From assembly GCF_022662575.1 (NCBI RefSeq), contig NZ_JALBFU010000012.1:1-64000 (forward strand): a DNA stretch of 64,000 bases, in the 5' to 3' direction. The position numbers were made by a program, and so were the translations under genes. Position 1 is the stretch's first letter. Every line of letters starts with the position of its first letter. Positions 34,268 through 43,448 of this stretch are shown here, piece after piece. Below the pieces are notes generated by a model. The model made no database searches, was not told the origin of the DNA, and was given only the letters and a program-made list of their open reading frames with translations. Origin of the DNA: Luteimonas aquatica (GTDB lineage Bacteria > Pseudomonadota > Gammaproteobacteria > Xanthomonadales > Xanthomonadaceae).

Positions 34268-35032
34268 GTGCGCGCTCTGCGTTACCTCCTCCGCGTCCCG
34301 TTCCTGCTGTGGCACATCCTCGTCGATCTGCCGGTGGCGCTGATCCTGATGGCGCCGCCGTGGTGCGCGTGGAGGATCGGCGGCACGCGGCTGGACCATC
34401 GCGTCATCCGCGCCTGGTCGGCGGGGCTGCTGCGCGTGTTCGGCTTCCGCCTGCGCCGCGTCGGCGCGCCGGTGCCGGGTGCGACGCTGTTCGTGGCCAA
34501 CCACGTCAGCTGGGTCGACATCGTCACCCTGCACAGCCAGCGCATGATGGGCTTCGTCGCCAAGCGCGAGATCGCCGGCTGGCCGCTGGTGGGCTGGCTG
34601 GCCACGCGCGGGGAAACCATCTACCACGAGCGCGGCAATCCCGAATCGCTGGGCGGGGTGATGGACGAGATGCAGGCGCGGCTGCGCGCCGGCCGCTCGG
34701 TGGGCGTGTTCCCGGAAGGGCGCACCCGCGACGGCGGCGCGGTCGGGCCGTTCCACGCGCGCATCTTCCTGGCGGCGGTGGAGGCCGGGGTGCCGGTGCA
34801 GCCGGTGGCGCTGTGCTACGGCAAGCACGCCTGCGCGCAGCGCATCGTCGCCTTCGGCCCGAAGGAAAGCTTCTTCGCCAATTTCGTGCGCCTGATCGGC
34901 GAGCCTTCGCGCGAGGTCGAGGTGATCTTCCTCGAGCCGGTCGCGCCCGACGGTCCCGGCGGACGCCGCCGCATCGCCGAGCTCGCGCGCGAGCGCATCG
35001 TCGCGGCGATGGACGAGGGGACGCGTGGCTAG
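34268..35032 (+). CDS. plsC: 1-acyl-sn-glycerol-3-phosphate acyltransferase
   Basis: A 254-residue inner-membrane acyltransferase of phospholipid synthesis. It starts at GTG 34268, with an N-terminal membrane helix (LLRVPFLLWHILVDLPVALILM). Motif I is NHVSWVD (H-x4-D), motif III is FPEGRTRDGG, and motif IV is VPVQPVAL. It would add the second acyl chain to lysophosphatidate. Some members of this branch act on ornithine lipids instead. The next gene begins about 100 bases on. Confidence 0.88.
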   Translation: MRALRYLLRVPFLLWHILVDLPVALILMAPPWCAWRIGGTRLDHRVIRAWSAGLLRVFGFRLRRVGAPVPGATLFVANHVSWVDIVTLHSQRMMGFVAKREIAGWPLVGWLATRGETIYHERGNPESLGGVMDEMQARLRAGRSVGVFPEGRTRDGGAVGPFHARIFLAAVEAGVPVQPVALCYGKHACAQRIVAFGPKESFFANFVRLIGEPSREVEVIFLEPVAPDGPGGRRRIAELARERIVAAMDEGTRG

Positions 35033-35130
35033 CCGGCGCGCGCAAGGCGTCCGCCGCGCGCACGAACGCCGCATGGCGACGAACGCCTCCAACGCGCGAA
35101 CAGCGCCGCGCGCGGCATGCGGGAGCAGGC

Positions 35131-36162
35131 ATGCTCGCCGCTTCTGACTATCGCCCGCCGCTGTGGCTGCGCAACAGCCACGTGCAGTCGCTGCTGGGCG
35201 GCAGCCCGTTCCGGCGCGCGCGCGGCGCGCGCCTGCTGGCGCGCCTGGGCGCGCTCACGCAGGAATACCTGGTCGACGGCGGCGAGGGCGTGCGCCTGCA
35301 CGGCCTGTACAGCACGCTGCCCGACCTGCTGCCGCGCGGCCTGGCGCTGCTGCTGCACGGCTGGGAGGGCAGCACCGAATCGAGCTACATGCGCCTGACC
35401 GCCGCGCACCTGCTGCGCCGCGGCTACGACGTGTTCCGCCTGAATTTCCGCGACCACGGCGACAGCCATCACCTCAACGAGGCGATTTTCCATTCCAATC
35501 GCATCGACGAGGTGGTGCACGCGGCCTGCGACATCGCGCGCCGCTTCTGGCCCGAGGCCGGCGCGCAGCGTCCGCTGGTGGCGGCCGGCTATTCGCTGGG
35601 CGGCAACTTCGCGCTGCGTCTGGCCGCGCGCGCCAGCGCCGCCGGCCTGCCGCTGGCGCGGGTGGCCTCGGTGTGTCCGGTGCTCGATCCGGCCAAGACC
35701 ATGACCTGGATGGAAGAGCGCGCGCCGCCGATCTACCTGCGCCACTTCGAGAAGAAGTGGCGCGAGTCGCTGCAGCGCAAGCGCGCGCTGTTCCCGCAGC
35801 AGCACGACTTCGACGACGCCACGCTGCGCCTGCGCATGCGCGAGCTGACGCAGTGGCTGGTGCAGCGTCATACCGACTTCGGCACCCTCGACAACTATTT
35901 CGACGGCTACAGCGTCGCCGGCGAGCGGCTGGCGGCGCTCGACGTGCCGGCCGACATCCTCACCGCCGCCGACGATCCGGTGATTCCGGTGGAGGACTTC
36001 CACGCGCTGAGCGCGGCGCCGGGAACGCGGGTGGAGATCGCCCGCTGGGGCGGCCACTGCGGCTTCCTGGAGAACCTGCGCATGGACGGTTTCGCCGAGC
36101 GCTGGGTGGCCGAGCGCCTGACTGCGACGCCGGACCCGGGCGAGGCCGGCGCGCGCGGCTAG
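35131..36162 (+). CDS. Alpha/beta hydrolase, YheT family
   Basis: A 343-residue hydrolase. Signatures of the YheT/ABHD-type group: RNSHVQSLLGG near the start, LLLHGWEGSTESSYM (oxyanion region), NFRDHGDSHHLN, nucleophile Ser in GYSLGGNF, and the late aspartate and histidine in ADDPVIP and WGGHCGFLE. The ATG at 35131 follows GGGAGCAGG. Likely a cytoplasmic esterase; substrate unknown. The stop lies 41 bases before the next start. Confidence 0.88.
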   Translation: MLAASDYRPPLWLRNSHVQSLLGGSPFRRARGARLLARLGALTQEYLVDGGEGVRLHGLYSTLPDLLPRGLALLLHGWEGSTESSYMRLTAAHLLRRGYDVFRLNFRDHGDSHHLNEAIFHSNRIDEVVHAACDIARRFWPEAGAQRPLVAAGYSLGGNFALRLAARASAAGLPLARVASVCPVLDPAKTMTWMEERAPPIYLRHFEKKWRESLQRKRALFPQQHDFDDATLRLRMRELTQWLVQRHTDFGTLDNYFDGYSVAGERLAALDVPADILTAADDPVIPVEDFHALSAAPGTRVEIARWGGHCGFLENLRMDGFAERWVAERLTATPDPGEAGARG

Positions 36163-36203
36163 ACTATGCGGTTCCGGGCCCTGGCCCCGCATTCGCCGAT
36201 ACC

Positions 36204-38273
36204 ATGCAAGAGCAGATCTTCGACGCCCTGCGCCGCGGCGCCCACGACCAGGCGCTGGCGATGGCCCGGGAGGCCGTCGCCGCCACGCCGGGACAGGCGC
36301 AGCCGCACCGCTGGCTGGCGATGGCGCAGGAGGCCGCCGGCGACCACGACGCCGCGCTGGCCAGCATCGACCGCGCCATCGCGCTGGCGCCCGAGGACGC
36401 CGACCTGCATTTCCACCGTGCCGGCTACCTGCTCGGCAAGCGCGAGGTCGAGGCCGCGCAGGCGGCGCTGTCGCAGAGCGTGCAGCTCGATCCCAACCAG
36501 TTCGGCGCCTACGTCCTGCAGGCGCAGCTGGCCGTGGCGCGCGGCGATCTCGAGGAATGCCAGCGGCTGAGCAAGCTCGCCGCGCGCATCGCGCCCGGCC
36601 ATCCCTGGCTGCGCATGCTCGAGGGCACGCTGGCGCTGCAGCGCGGCGAGGCCGACAGCGCCATCTCGCTGCTCTCCAGCGCGTCGCGGCAGGCGCCGGA
36701 GGATGCCCAGATCCGCTACGTGCTCGGTTTCGCCTATCTGCAGAAGGGCCACCTGGCCTTCGCCGAGCACGCCTTCAACAGCGTGCTCGGGCAGTCGAGC
36801 GACGGCGACAACCTGCGTGCGCTGATCGCCGACCTGCAGCGCCGCCAGGGCCGCTTCGACGACGCGGCCGACACGCTCGCCCCGCTGCTGGCGGCCGCCG
36901 ATGCCGCGCCGGCGCTGCAGCGCCTGGGCGGCCAGCTGGAACTGGCCGCCGGCCGTCCCGAGCGCGCGCTGCCGCTGCTGCGCGCGGCGCTGGCGGCGCA
37001 GCCGGAGGATCCGCTGGCGCTGGCGGGCATGCTCGAGCTGTGGCAGCGCAGCGGCGACCGCGACGACGCGCGGCGCACGCTCGATGCCGCGCTGGCGACC
37101 TCGCCGCAGGCCGAAGGATTGTGGCGCGCGCGCGTGGCGATCGAGGCGGTCGACGGCGAGGAGGTGATGGCGGTGCTGGATCGCTGGCTCGCCGCGGCGC
37201 CCGACGCGCTGGCGGCGCTGGACGTGCAGATGCACGTCTACCTCGCGCGCGGCGACAGGGCGCTGGCTGAAGCCGCCGCGCGGCGGATCCTGGAACAGGC
37301 GCCGGACTACCCGCCCGCGCATCGCTGCCTGGTCGACGGCCTGTTGCGCAGCGACGCGAGGATGGCGGTCGCCCATCTCAACGACGCGATCGCCAGGAGC
37401 GAGGACGCCGACATCCAGCGCCTGTACCGCGGCTGGCTCGGCATCGCCCAGGACAGCGCCGGCTATCGCGACAAGGCGGTGCAGACCTGGCTGGCGCTGC
37501 AGGCCGAAACCGGACAGCAGCGCATGCCGCCGCCGGCGCCGGCCGCGACCGCCGACGCGCCGCTGCCGGCGCCTGCCGCCGTCGCCGCGGACACGCCGCC
37601 GGTGGCGTTCCTGATCGGCGCGCCCGGCGCATCGGTGGAGCGCGTGGCCACCTTGCTCGCCGGTTGCCTGCCGGCCTTCCGCGGCGACCGCTTCCAGGGC
37701 GAACCGCCGCGCGACGAACTGCAGCGGCTCAACACCGCCGTGCGCCTGGTCGAAGGCCAGGTGACGCCCGAGGCCGTGGCGCGCAGCTGGTACGCGCAGC
37801 TGCCCGCGCGCGGCCTGCCCAACGCCCAGGTCATCGACTGGCTGCCGTGGTGGGACAACGCCCTGCTCGCGGTGCTGCGCGGCCACATCCCGCAGGCGCA
37901 GCTGATCGTGGCGCTGCGCGATCCGCGCGACATGCTGCTCGACTGGCTGGTGTTCGGCGCGCCCTTCCGCTTCGAGTCCGCCGAGGCGGCGGCGACGTGG
38001 ATGGCGCGCTACCTGGAGCAGATCGCCGCGATCGAGGAGAACGACCTGCTGCCGCGCACGCTGCTGCGCATGGACGCCATCGTCAACGACGAGGCGGCCG
38101 TGGCGCAGGCGCTGGGCGAGGTGCTGCAGTCGCCGCTGCCGGAACCGCCGGCGGGCCTGTTCGGCGCGCCGCGCTTCGCATCCGGCCGCTGGCGCGAATA
38201 CGCGCAGGCGCTGGCGCAGCCGTTCGCCACGCTGGCGCCGGTGGCGCGGCGCCTGGGATATTCCGACACCTGA
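36204..38273 (+). CDS. TPR protein with C-terminal sulfotransferase-like domain
   Basis: A 689-residue protein. Residues 1-430 are about ten tetratricopeptide repeats (PHRWLAMAQEAAGDHDAALASIDRAIALAP and others). A Pro/Ala-rich hinge with APAATADAPLPAPA follows, then a domain with the layout of sulfotransferases: P-loop region FLIGAPGASVERVATLLAG and a later IVALRDPRDMLLDWLVFG, equivalent to the 3'-phosphate-binding RDPRD. The P-loop lacks the usual RSGTT, so catalysis is doubtful. Related TPR-sulfotransferase proteins are common in Xanthomonadales; function unknown. Confidence 0.78.
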   Translation: MQEQIFDALRRGAHDQALAMAREAVAATPGQAQPHRWLAMAQEAAGDHDAALASIDRAIALAPEDADLHFHRAGYLLGKREVEAAQAALSQSVQLDPNQFGAYVLQAQLAVARGDLEECQRLSKLAARIAPGHPWLRMLEGTLALQRGEADSAISLLSSASRQAPEDAQIRYVLGFAYLQKGHLAFAEHAFNSVLGQSSDGDNLRALIADLQRRQGRFDDAADTLAPLLAAADAAPALQRLGGQLELAAGRPERALPLLRAALAAQPEDPLALAGMLELWQRSGDRDDARRTLDAALATSPQAEGLWRARVAIEAVDGEEVMAVLDRWLAAAPDALAALDVQMHVYLARGDRALAEAAARRILEQAPDYPPAHRCLVDGLLRSDARMAVAHLNDAIARSEDADIQRLYRGWLGIAQDSAGYRDKAVQTWLALQAETGQQRMPPPAPAATADAPLPAPAAVAADTPPVAFLIGAPGASVERVATLLAGCLPAFRGDRFQGEPPRDELQRLNTAVRLVEGQVTPEAVARSWYAQLPARGLPNAQVIDWLPWWDNALLAVLRGHIPQAQLIVALRDPRDMLLDWLVFGAPFRFESAEAAATWMARYLEQIAAIEENDLLPRTLLRMDAIVNDEAAVAQALGEVLQSPLPEPPAGLFGAPRFASGRWREYAQALAQPFATLAPVARRLGYSDT

Positions 38274-38327
38274 TCCAGACCTCTGATCCAACCTGACCCA
38301 CGCATCGCGAAAACGCGGGAGCCCGGC

Positions 38328-38939
38328 ATGCGCATCCACAGCCAGAGTTTCGAACACGGCGGCCCGATCGCCGCGACCTACGCGCTCGGCGCGCCCGAGG
38401 GGTTCGGCGGCAACCGCAACCCGCAGCTGTCCTGGGACGGCGCGCCGGCGGGCACGCGCTCCTTCGCGCTGCTGTGCCTGGACCCGGACGCGCCCACCGA
38501 TCCGGCGCTGGCGGGCAAGGCGGGCGTGGAGATTGCGCTCGAGCATCCGCGCGGGCAGTTCGCGCACTGGGCGATGGTCGACATTCCGGCCGACGTCGGC
38601 GGGATCGACGAGGGCGCCTGCAGCGACGGCGTGACCAGGCGCGGCAAGACGCAGCCGCCGGGCCCGGCCGGCGCGCGCCAGGGACGCAACGACTACACCG
38701 GCTGGTTCGCCGGCGATGCCGACCTGGGCGGCGACTATCGCGGCTACGACGGTCCGTATCCGCCGCCCAACGACCTGCGCGTGCATCGCTATTTCTTCCG
38801 CCTGTTCGCGCTCGACGTCGAGCGCCTCGAACTGCCGGACGGCTTCACCGCCGCCGACGTGCAGCGCGCGCTGCACGGCCACGTGCTGGCCGAGGCCGCC
38901 ACCTACGGCACCTATTCGCTCAACGCCAAGGCGGGCTGA
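38328..38939 (+). CDS. YbhB/YbcL PEBP-family protein
   Basis: A 203-residue phosphatidylethanolamine-binding-protein relative. The family motifs are NRNPQLSWDGAPAGTRSFALLCLDPDAP and FAHWAMVDIPADVGGIDEG, followed by GYDGPYPPPNDLRVHRYFFRLFALD. There is no signal peptide. Bacterial members bind small anions or lipids and have no defined task. The stop shares a base with the SDR start (TGATG), so the pair is coupled. Confidence 0.9.
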   Translation: MRIHSQSFEHGGPIAATYALGAPEGFGGNRNPQLSWDGAPAGTRSFALLCLDPDAPTDPALAGKAGVEIALEHPRGQFAHWAMVDIPADVGGIDEGACSDGVTRRGKTQPPGPAGARQGRNDYTGWFAGDADLGGDYRGYDGPYPPPNDLRVHRYFFRLFALDVERLELPDGFTAADVQRALHGHVLAEAATYGTYSLNAKAG

Positions 38940-39709
38940 TGGACGCCGCCGGCGCGCCCGTGGCGATCGTCACCGGCGCCAGCCGCGGCATCGGCGCGGC
39001 GATCGCGCGGCGCCTGGCCGCTGACGGCTACGCGGTGCTGGCCGCGGCGCGCGATGCGTCGGCCCTGCAGGCGCTGGTGGCGGCGCTGCCCACGCCCTCG
39101 GCGTACCTGGCCTGCGATCTGCGCGATCGCGGCGCGGCCGGGGCGCTGGTCGATGCCGCGCTGGCGCGCTTCGGCCGCATCGATGCCCTGGTCAACAACG
39201 CCGGCGCCACCCCGCGCGGGGATTTCCTCGGCTTCAGCGACGCCGACTGGGACGAGGGCTTCGCGCTGAAATTCTTCGGCGCGATGCGGCTGTGCCGCGC
39301 CGCCTGGCCGCACCTGGTCGCCACGCGCGGCGGCATCGTCAACATCGCCGGCATCGGCGGACGCACCGGCAGCGCCGAGTTCGCCATCGGCGGCACGGTC
39401 AACGCCGCGCTGCTCAACCTGACCAAGGCGCTGGCCGACCGCGGCGTGGGCGAGGGCGTGCGCGTGAACGCGGTCAATCCCGGCAGCACCGCCACCGAGC
39501 GCAACCGCAAGCGCATCGACGCGCTCGCCGCCGAGCGCGGCCTGAGCGCCGAACAGGCCGCGCAGGCCCTGGCCGCGCAGCTGCGCGTGGCCCGCTTCGG
39601 CACGCCCGAGGAGATCGCCGCCGTGGTCGCGTTCCTGCTGTCCCCGGCGGCCAGCTACGTGCAGGGCGCCATCCTCGACGTCGACGGTGGCCAGACCCGC
39701 ACGCTATGA
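38939..39709 (+). CDS. Short-chain dehydrogenase/reductase, divergent active site
   Basis: A 256-residue Rossmann-fold protein: TGASRGIGAAIA for NAD(P), NNAGATP, and the C-terminal GAILDVDGGQTRTL of FabG-like SDRs. At the place of the usual YxxxK the sequence reads GGTVNAALLNLTKALA, so the catalytic tyrosine and lysine are replaced by Gly and Asn, and the serine site is NIAGIGG. It therefore belongs to a divergent branch and may bind nucleotide without the classical reaction. Coupled to the PEBP gene by TGATG; its stop overlaps a possible start of the next gene. Confidence 0.85.
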   Translation: MDAAGAPVAIVTGASRGIGAAIARRLAADGYAVLAAARDASALQALVAALPTPSAYLACDLRDRGAAGALVDAALARFGRIDALVNNAGATPRGDFLGFSDADWDEGFALKFFGAMRLCRAAWPHLVATRGGIVNIAGIGGRTGSAEFAIGGTVNAALLNLTKALADRGVGEGVRVNAVNPGSTATERNRKRIDALAAERGLSAEQAAQALAAQLRVARFGTPEEIAAVVAFLLSPAASYVQGAILDVDGGQTRTL

Positions 39710-39741
39710 TCCGGCGGGAAGGGGAAGGGATACCGGAGTTC

Positions 39742-40413
39742 ATGGACGACCATCGCCGTTCGACCGTTTCGGAATCGGAGGCGGCCGCGCCCGCAGGCGG
39801 CAAGGCGCCGCGCTGGCGCAATCCGTGCATCTACGTCGCCGCCGGCTGGAGCGGCTTCTTCGTCATGGGCGTGGAACTGCTCGGCGGCCGCCTGCTCGCG
39901 CCCTACTTCGGCAGTTCGGTGTTCGTCTGGGGCGCGCTGATCGCCGTGTTCATGGCCTGCCTGGCGGTGGGCTATCTGATCGGCGGGCAGATGTCGCTGC
40001 GTTCGCCCTCGATGGCGCGGCTGGGCATCCTGCTGATGGGCGAAGCCCTGCTGGCATGGCCGATCGTCGGCGGCGGCGACCGCCTGCTGGAAGCCATCGC
40101 CTTCGCCATCGACGATCCGCGCTACGGCTCGCTGCTGGGCTCGCTGCTGCTGTTCGGCGCGCCGACCCTGCTCTCGGGCATGGTCTCGCCCTACGCGGTG
40201 CGCCTGCTGATCGACGACCTGCGCGGCTCCGGCCGTTCCGCGGGACGGCTGTACTTCGCCTCCACCCTGGGATCGGCCGGCGGCACCATCCTCACCTCGT
40301 TCTACCTGGTGCTGCTGTTCGAGGTGAACACGATCATCATCGGCCTGATCGCGATCTCCTTCCTGATCGGGCTGGCGCTGTGCGTGTTCGGACGCGGACG
40401 CCATGCGCGCTAG
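39742..40413 (+). CDS. Membrane half of a fused-type spermidine synthase-like protein
   Basis: A 223-residue inner-membrane protein with six or more hydrophobic helices. VAAGWSGFFVMGVELLGGRLLAPYFGSSVFVWGALIA is the typical start of the membrane domain that, in many bacteria, is fused to a spermidine-synthase-like methyltransferase fold. Here the partner is a separate gene overlapping by 11 bases. Start at 39742 follows CCGGAG; ATG 39706, overlapping the SDR stop (ATGA), is an alternative. Role unknown; it may carry lipid- or polyamine-linked substrates. Confidence 0.78.
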   Translation: MDDHRRSTVSESEAAAPAGGKAPRWRNPCIYVAAGWSGFFVMGVELLGGRLLAPYFGSSVFVWGALIAVFMACLAVGYLIGGQMSLRSPSMARLGILLMGEALLAWPIVGGGDRLLEAIAFAIDDPRYGSLLGSLLLFGAPTLLSGMVSPYAVRLLIDDLRGSGRSAGRLYFASTLGSAGGTILTSFYLVLLFEVNTIIIGLIAISFLIGLALCVFGRGRHAR

Positions 40414-41293
40414 GGCGTGGGCGGCGACAGTGGTCCTGCTGCTGTGCGCCGGACAGGCCGCGGCCTTCAACATGCATCGAGAGATCTACCGCGAGAAATC
40501 GGTCTATCGCAACATCCTGGTGGAGGAGGGCGAAGGCTATCGCTGCATGACCTTCGGGGTGCGCGACGGGCGCCAGGGCTGCATCTACCTGGCCGATCCC
40601 AAGCGGCTCACCCTGCTGTATTCGCGCAGCTATTTCGCCAGCTTCTTCGCGGTGCCGGCGCCGCGCCGGGTGCTTGTGCTCGGCCTCGGGGTCGGCACGA
40701 TGCCGATGGCGCTGCGCGCCTTCGACCCGGCGATCCAGGTGGATTCGGTCGAGCTGGATCCGGCGGTGGTGAAGGTGGCCAAGGAGCATTTCGGCTTCCG
40801 CGAGGACCGGCTGTCCAGGGTCTACGTCAACGACGCCCGCGTCTTCGTGCGCAAGCAGCGCCGCCTGGGCGTCCACTACGACTTGGTGATGGTCGACGCC
40901 TTCGACGTGCGCTACATCCCCGAGCACCTGCTCACGCGCGAGTTCATGGCCGAGATCCGCGACGTGCTCAATCCCGGCGGCATCGTCGCCGCCAACACCT
41001 TCTCCAACGGCCCGCTGCGGCGCTACGAGCTGGCCACCTACCAGTCGGTGTTCGGCGCGGTGATGACGGTGCAGCCGCCGCAAAGCCCCAACCGCATCAT
41101 CCTCGCCGGCCGCGACGGCCTGCCTGCGGCGGCGCGCATGCGCGACAACGCGCGCCTGGTGGCGCCGCAGCTGAGGCAGTTCGACCTGGACGCGGACTAT
41201 CTGCTCTCGGCCCTGAAGCCGGCGGCCCGGGTCACCGACGTCCGCCCGCTGACCGACCAGTATTCGCCGGCCAACCTGCTGCTGGCCAAATGA
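40403..41293 (+). CDS. Spermidine synthase-like protein with signal peptide
   Basis: A 296-residue protein with the fold of polyamine aminopropyltransferases: nucleotide-binding RVLVLGLGVGTMPMAL, VDSVELDPAVVKVAKEHF and YDLVMVDAFD. The N-terminus MRARAWAATVVLLLCAGQAAAF is a secretion signal, which is unusual for this normally cytoplasmic enzyme and places the catalytic domain in the periplasm or on the outer face of the membrane. It overlaps the membrane-domain gene by 11 bases, so the two probably form one complex. The true substrate is uncertain. Confidence 0.8.
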   Translation: MRARAWAATVVLLLCAGQAAAFNMHREIYREKSVYRNILVEEGEGYRCMTFGVRDGRQGCIYLADPKRLTLLYSRSYFASFFAVPAPRRVLVLGLGVGTMPMALRAFDPAIQVDSVELDPAVVKVAKEHFGFREDRLSRVYVNDARVFVRKQRRLGVHYDLVMVDAFDVRYIPEHLLTREFMAEIRDVLNPGGIVAANTFSNGPLRRYELATYQSVFGAVMTVQPPQSPNRIILAGRDGLPAAARMRDNARLVAPQLRQFDLDADYLLSALKPAARVTDVRPLTDQYSPANLLLAK

Positions 41294-41387
41294 ACGGCGG
41301 CCGGGCGCGGCCTCGGACGGCCGCGGCGCGATGGCGTCGCACGATTGCGCTAGGATGCCGCCAAGCCTTCGGCGGATACCCGGATCC

Positions 41388-42422
41388 ATGACCTACCAGC
41401 AGGGTCTCGAGCGACTGGTGGATGCGGTGCAGGAGCTGTCGCTGGCCCGCGATCTGGACGCGGTGACCGACGTCGTGCGCCGCACCGCGCGCGCGCTCAC
41501 CGGCGCCGACGGCGCCACCTTCGTGCTGCGCGACGGCGACAAGTGCTACTACGCCGACGAGGACGCCATCGAGCCCTTGTGGAAGGGCCAGCGCTTCCCG
41601 CTGTCGATCTGCATCAGCGGCTGGGCCATGCTCAACCGCAGCGCGACGGTGATCGAGGACATCTACCTCGACCCGCGCGTCCCGCACGAAGCGTATCGGC
41701 CCACCTTCGTCAAAAGCCTGGTGATGGTGCCGATCCGCACCCGCGATCCGATCGGCGCGATCGGCAACTACTGGGCGCAGCCGCACCGCGCCACCGAGCA
41801 GGAAGTGCACCTGCTGCGCGCGCTGGCCGATTCGGCCTCGGTGGCGATGGAAAACGTGCAGGTCTATTCGGAACTCGAGCGCCGGGTCGAGGAGCGCACG
41901 CACCAGCTGCACGCCGAGATCTCCGAGCGCCGCCGCGCGCAGGAGGCGGTGCAGCGGCTTTCGCAGACCGACGAGCTCACCGGCCTGCTCAACCGGCGCG
42001 GATTCTTCGAGCACGGCGAGCGCGCCTTTGCGGCGCTGCGCGCGCGCGGCGAGCCCTGCTGCCTGATCTACATCGACCTGGACGGGCTCAAGCGCGCCAA
42101 CGACGCCGCCGGCCACGCCGCCGGGGACGCGCTGATCCGCGCCGCCGCCGGCCTGCTGGGCCGCGCCTTCCGCGAGGACGACCTGCTGGCGCGCATCGGC
42201 GGCGACGAATTCGTGGTGCTGGCCGCGGGCGAGGCGCCGGACGTGGAGGCGTTGCGCGCGCGCATGTCCGCGCCCGCGCACGGCGCCGCGCCGCAGTTCA
42301 GCATCGGCACGGCCTGCGCGGCCGGCGGCGGCCAGACCACGCTCGACCAGATGATCGCCGAGGCCGATCGTTCGATGTATGCCGACAAGTGCCGCCGACG
42401 CGGCGATGCCGGCGCGCGCTGA
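41388..42422 (+). CDS. GAF-GGDEF diguanylate cyclase
   Basis: A 344-residue cytoplasmic signalling enzyme. Residues 10-160 form a GAF sensor domain (DGATFVLRDGDKCYYADED, CISGWAMLNRSATVIEDIYLDPRVPHEAY), then a coiled-coil linker, then GGDEF with the intact motif RIGGDEF and the inhibitory RxxD (REDD) five residues before it. It should make cyclic di-GMP and be feedback-controlled at the I-site. GAF sensors of this type bind small ligands or pigments; the cysteine in SICISGW sits where some such domains attach bilins, but this is speculative. Confidence 0.92.
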   Translation: MTYQQGLERLVDAVQELSLARDLDAVTDVVRRTARALTGADGATFVLRDGDKCYYADEDAIEPLWKGQRFPLSICISGWAMLNRSATVIEDIYLDPRVPHEAYRPTFVKSLVMVPIRTRDPIGAIGNYWAQPHRATEQEVHLLRALADSASVAMENVQVYSELERRVEERTHQLHAEISERRRAQEAVQRLSQTDELTGLLNRRGFFEHGERAFAALRARGEPCCLIYIDLDGLKRANDAAGHAAGDALIRAAAGLLGRAFREDDLLARIGGDEFVVLAAGEAPDVEALRARMSAPAHGAAPQFSIGTACAAGGGQTTLDQMIAEADRSMYADKCRRRGDAGAR

Positions 42423-42443
42423 GGCGCGCCGGCGGCGCGACGC

Positions 42444-43274
42444 CTACTTCTTCGCGTCGGCGACCTCACTCTCGACCACCATGTCCAGCACGTAGACCAC
42501 CGAGGAAGCGTCCGCCGGCGGGTTCTTCCAGTCGAAGCGCTTCACGCGCACCACGTCGCGCTGGCCGTCGATGTGCTCGTAGCCCTGGATGCCCTCGAAC
42601 AGCGGCTGCCATTCAGCCTTGGCCGGCTTCTGCACGCCGTTGGCGTCGTACTCGCGCTCGCGCACCTGCAGGCAGCGGTGGTCGGGGATCAGCGGGTGCG
42701 AGCAGGGCACCAGCTGCGAGGCGACCTCCAGGAACTGCGTCTCGCCCTTGCTGCCGTAGCGCGTTTCCGGCGTCGGTTCGCCGGCGAAGACGAGCTTGTC
42801 GCCGCCGGCGGTGACCAGCGTCAGCTGCGGCGTGTCGTCGCCGCCGATCTCGGCGCGCAGCGTGCCTTCCAGGCGCTTGCTGATCTCGCTGTCGAGCTGC
42901 ATCAGGCGCTGGTCGCTGCAGGCCATCATGGTCGAGACCAGCCGGCCCACCTCGAGCGTGCCGGACTTCTCGGTGTAGCCGCCGCCGATCGAATTGCAGC
43001 CGCCGCTGACGCTGAGCCGGCCCTCGGCAAGCGTCAGCCGCAGCGGGCGCTTGGCGTCCGGCTGCAGCGCCGCGATCGCCTGGCCCTTGCCGTCGGTGGC
43101 GCTGCTCAGCAGCCAGTAGTGGCTGGACAGGGTCGGTGCGGCCTGCGCGGACTGTCCTTCCGGCGTGGCCGGCTGTGCCTGCGGCGCGGGCTCCTGCCCG
43201 GGCGGCGCGGGGGCCGGCTTGGGACAGGCGGTGAGGGCGAGGGCGAGCGCGGAAACGGCAAGCAGGTGCTTCAT
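42444..43274 (-). CDS. META- and DUF4377-domain lipoprotein
   Basis: A 276-residue lipoprotein: lipobox ALTAC, a Pro/Gln/Ala-rich linker to about residue 45, then a META (HslJ-like) domain with GGCNSIGGGYTEKSGTLEVG and STMMACSDQRL, and finally a DUF4377 domain with CLQVREREYD and FEGIQGYEHIDGQR. Both are periplasmic or surface modules seen in stress-related lipoproteins. Function in the envelope is inferred only. It converges with the cyclase gene, with a 21-base gap. Confidence 0.85.
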   Translation of the reverse strand: MKHLLAVSALALALTACPKPAPAPPGQEPAPQAQPATPEGQSAQAAPTLSSHYWLLSSATDGKGQAIAALQPDAKRPLRLTLAEGRLSVSGGCNSIGGGYTEKSGTLEVGRLVSTMMACSDQRLMQLDSEISKRLEGTLRAEIGGDDTPQLTLVTAGGDKLVFAGEPTPETRYGSKGETQFLEVASQLVPCSHPLIPDHRCLQVREREYDANGVQKPAKAEWQPLFEGIQGYEHIDGQRDVVRVKRFDWKNPPADASSVVYVLDMVVESEVADAKK

Positions 43275-43320
43275 GGCGGGGATGTCCTGTGCATGTGGGA
43301 CCGGATCAAACGCGGGACGG

Positions 43321-43339
43321 CCGGCAACGGGGTTGCCGG
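43321..43339 (-). terminator. Hairpin in the gap between uppP and the META lipoprotein
   Basis: An 8-bp stem CCGGCAAC/GTTGCCGG with a GGG loop. It lies 110 bases after the uppP stop and 47 bases before the META lipoprotein start, so it could end uppP transcripts or lie in the lipoprotein leader. No U-tract. Confidence 0.35.
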
Positions 43340-43448
43340 TCGGGTTCGCGTTCAGCCCGCGGCGGGCGGGGCCGACGGCGGGGCGAGGGTAGCGCGGCGT
43401 GCGTGCACGCGCCGCATCGGCGGCGGATCGGCGGCGGGTCGGCGTGGA

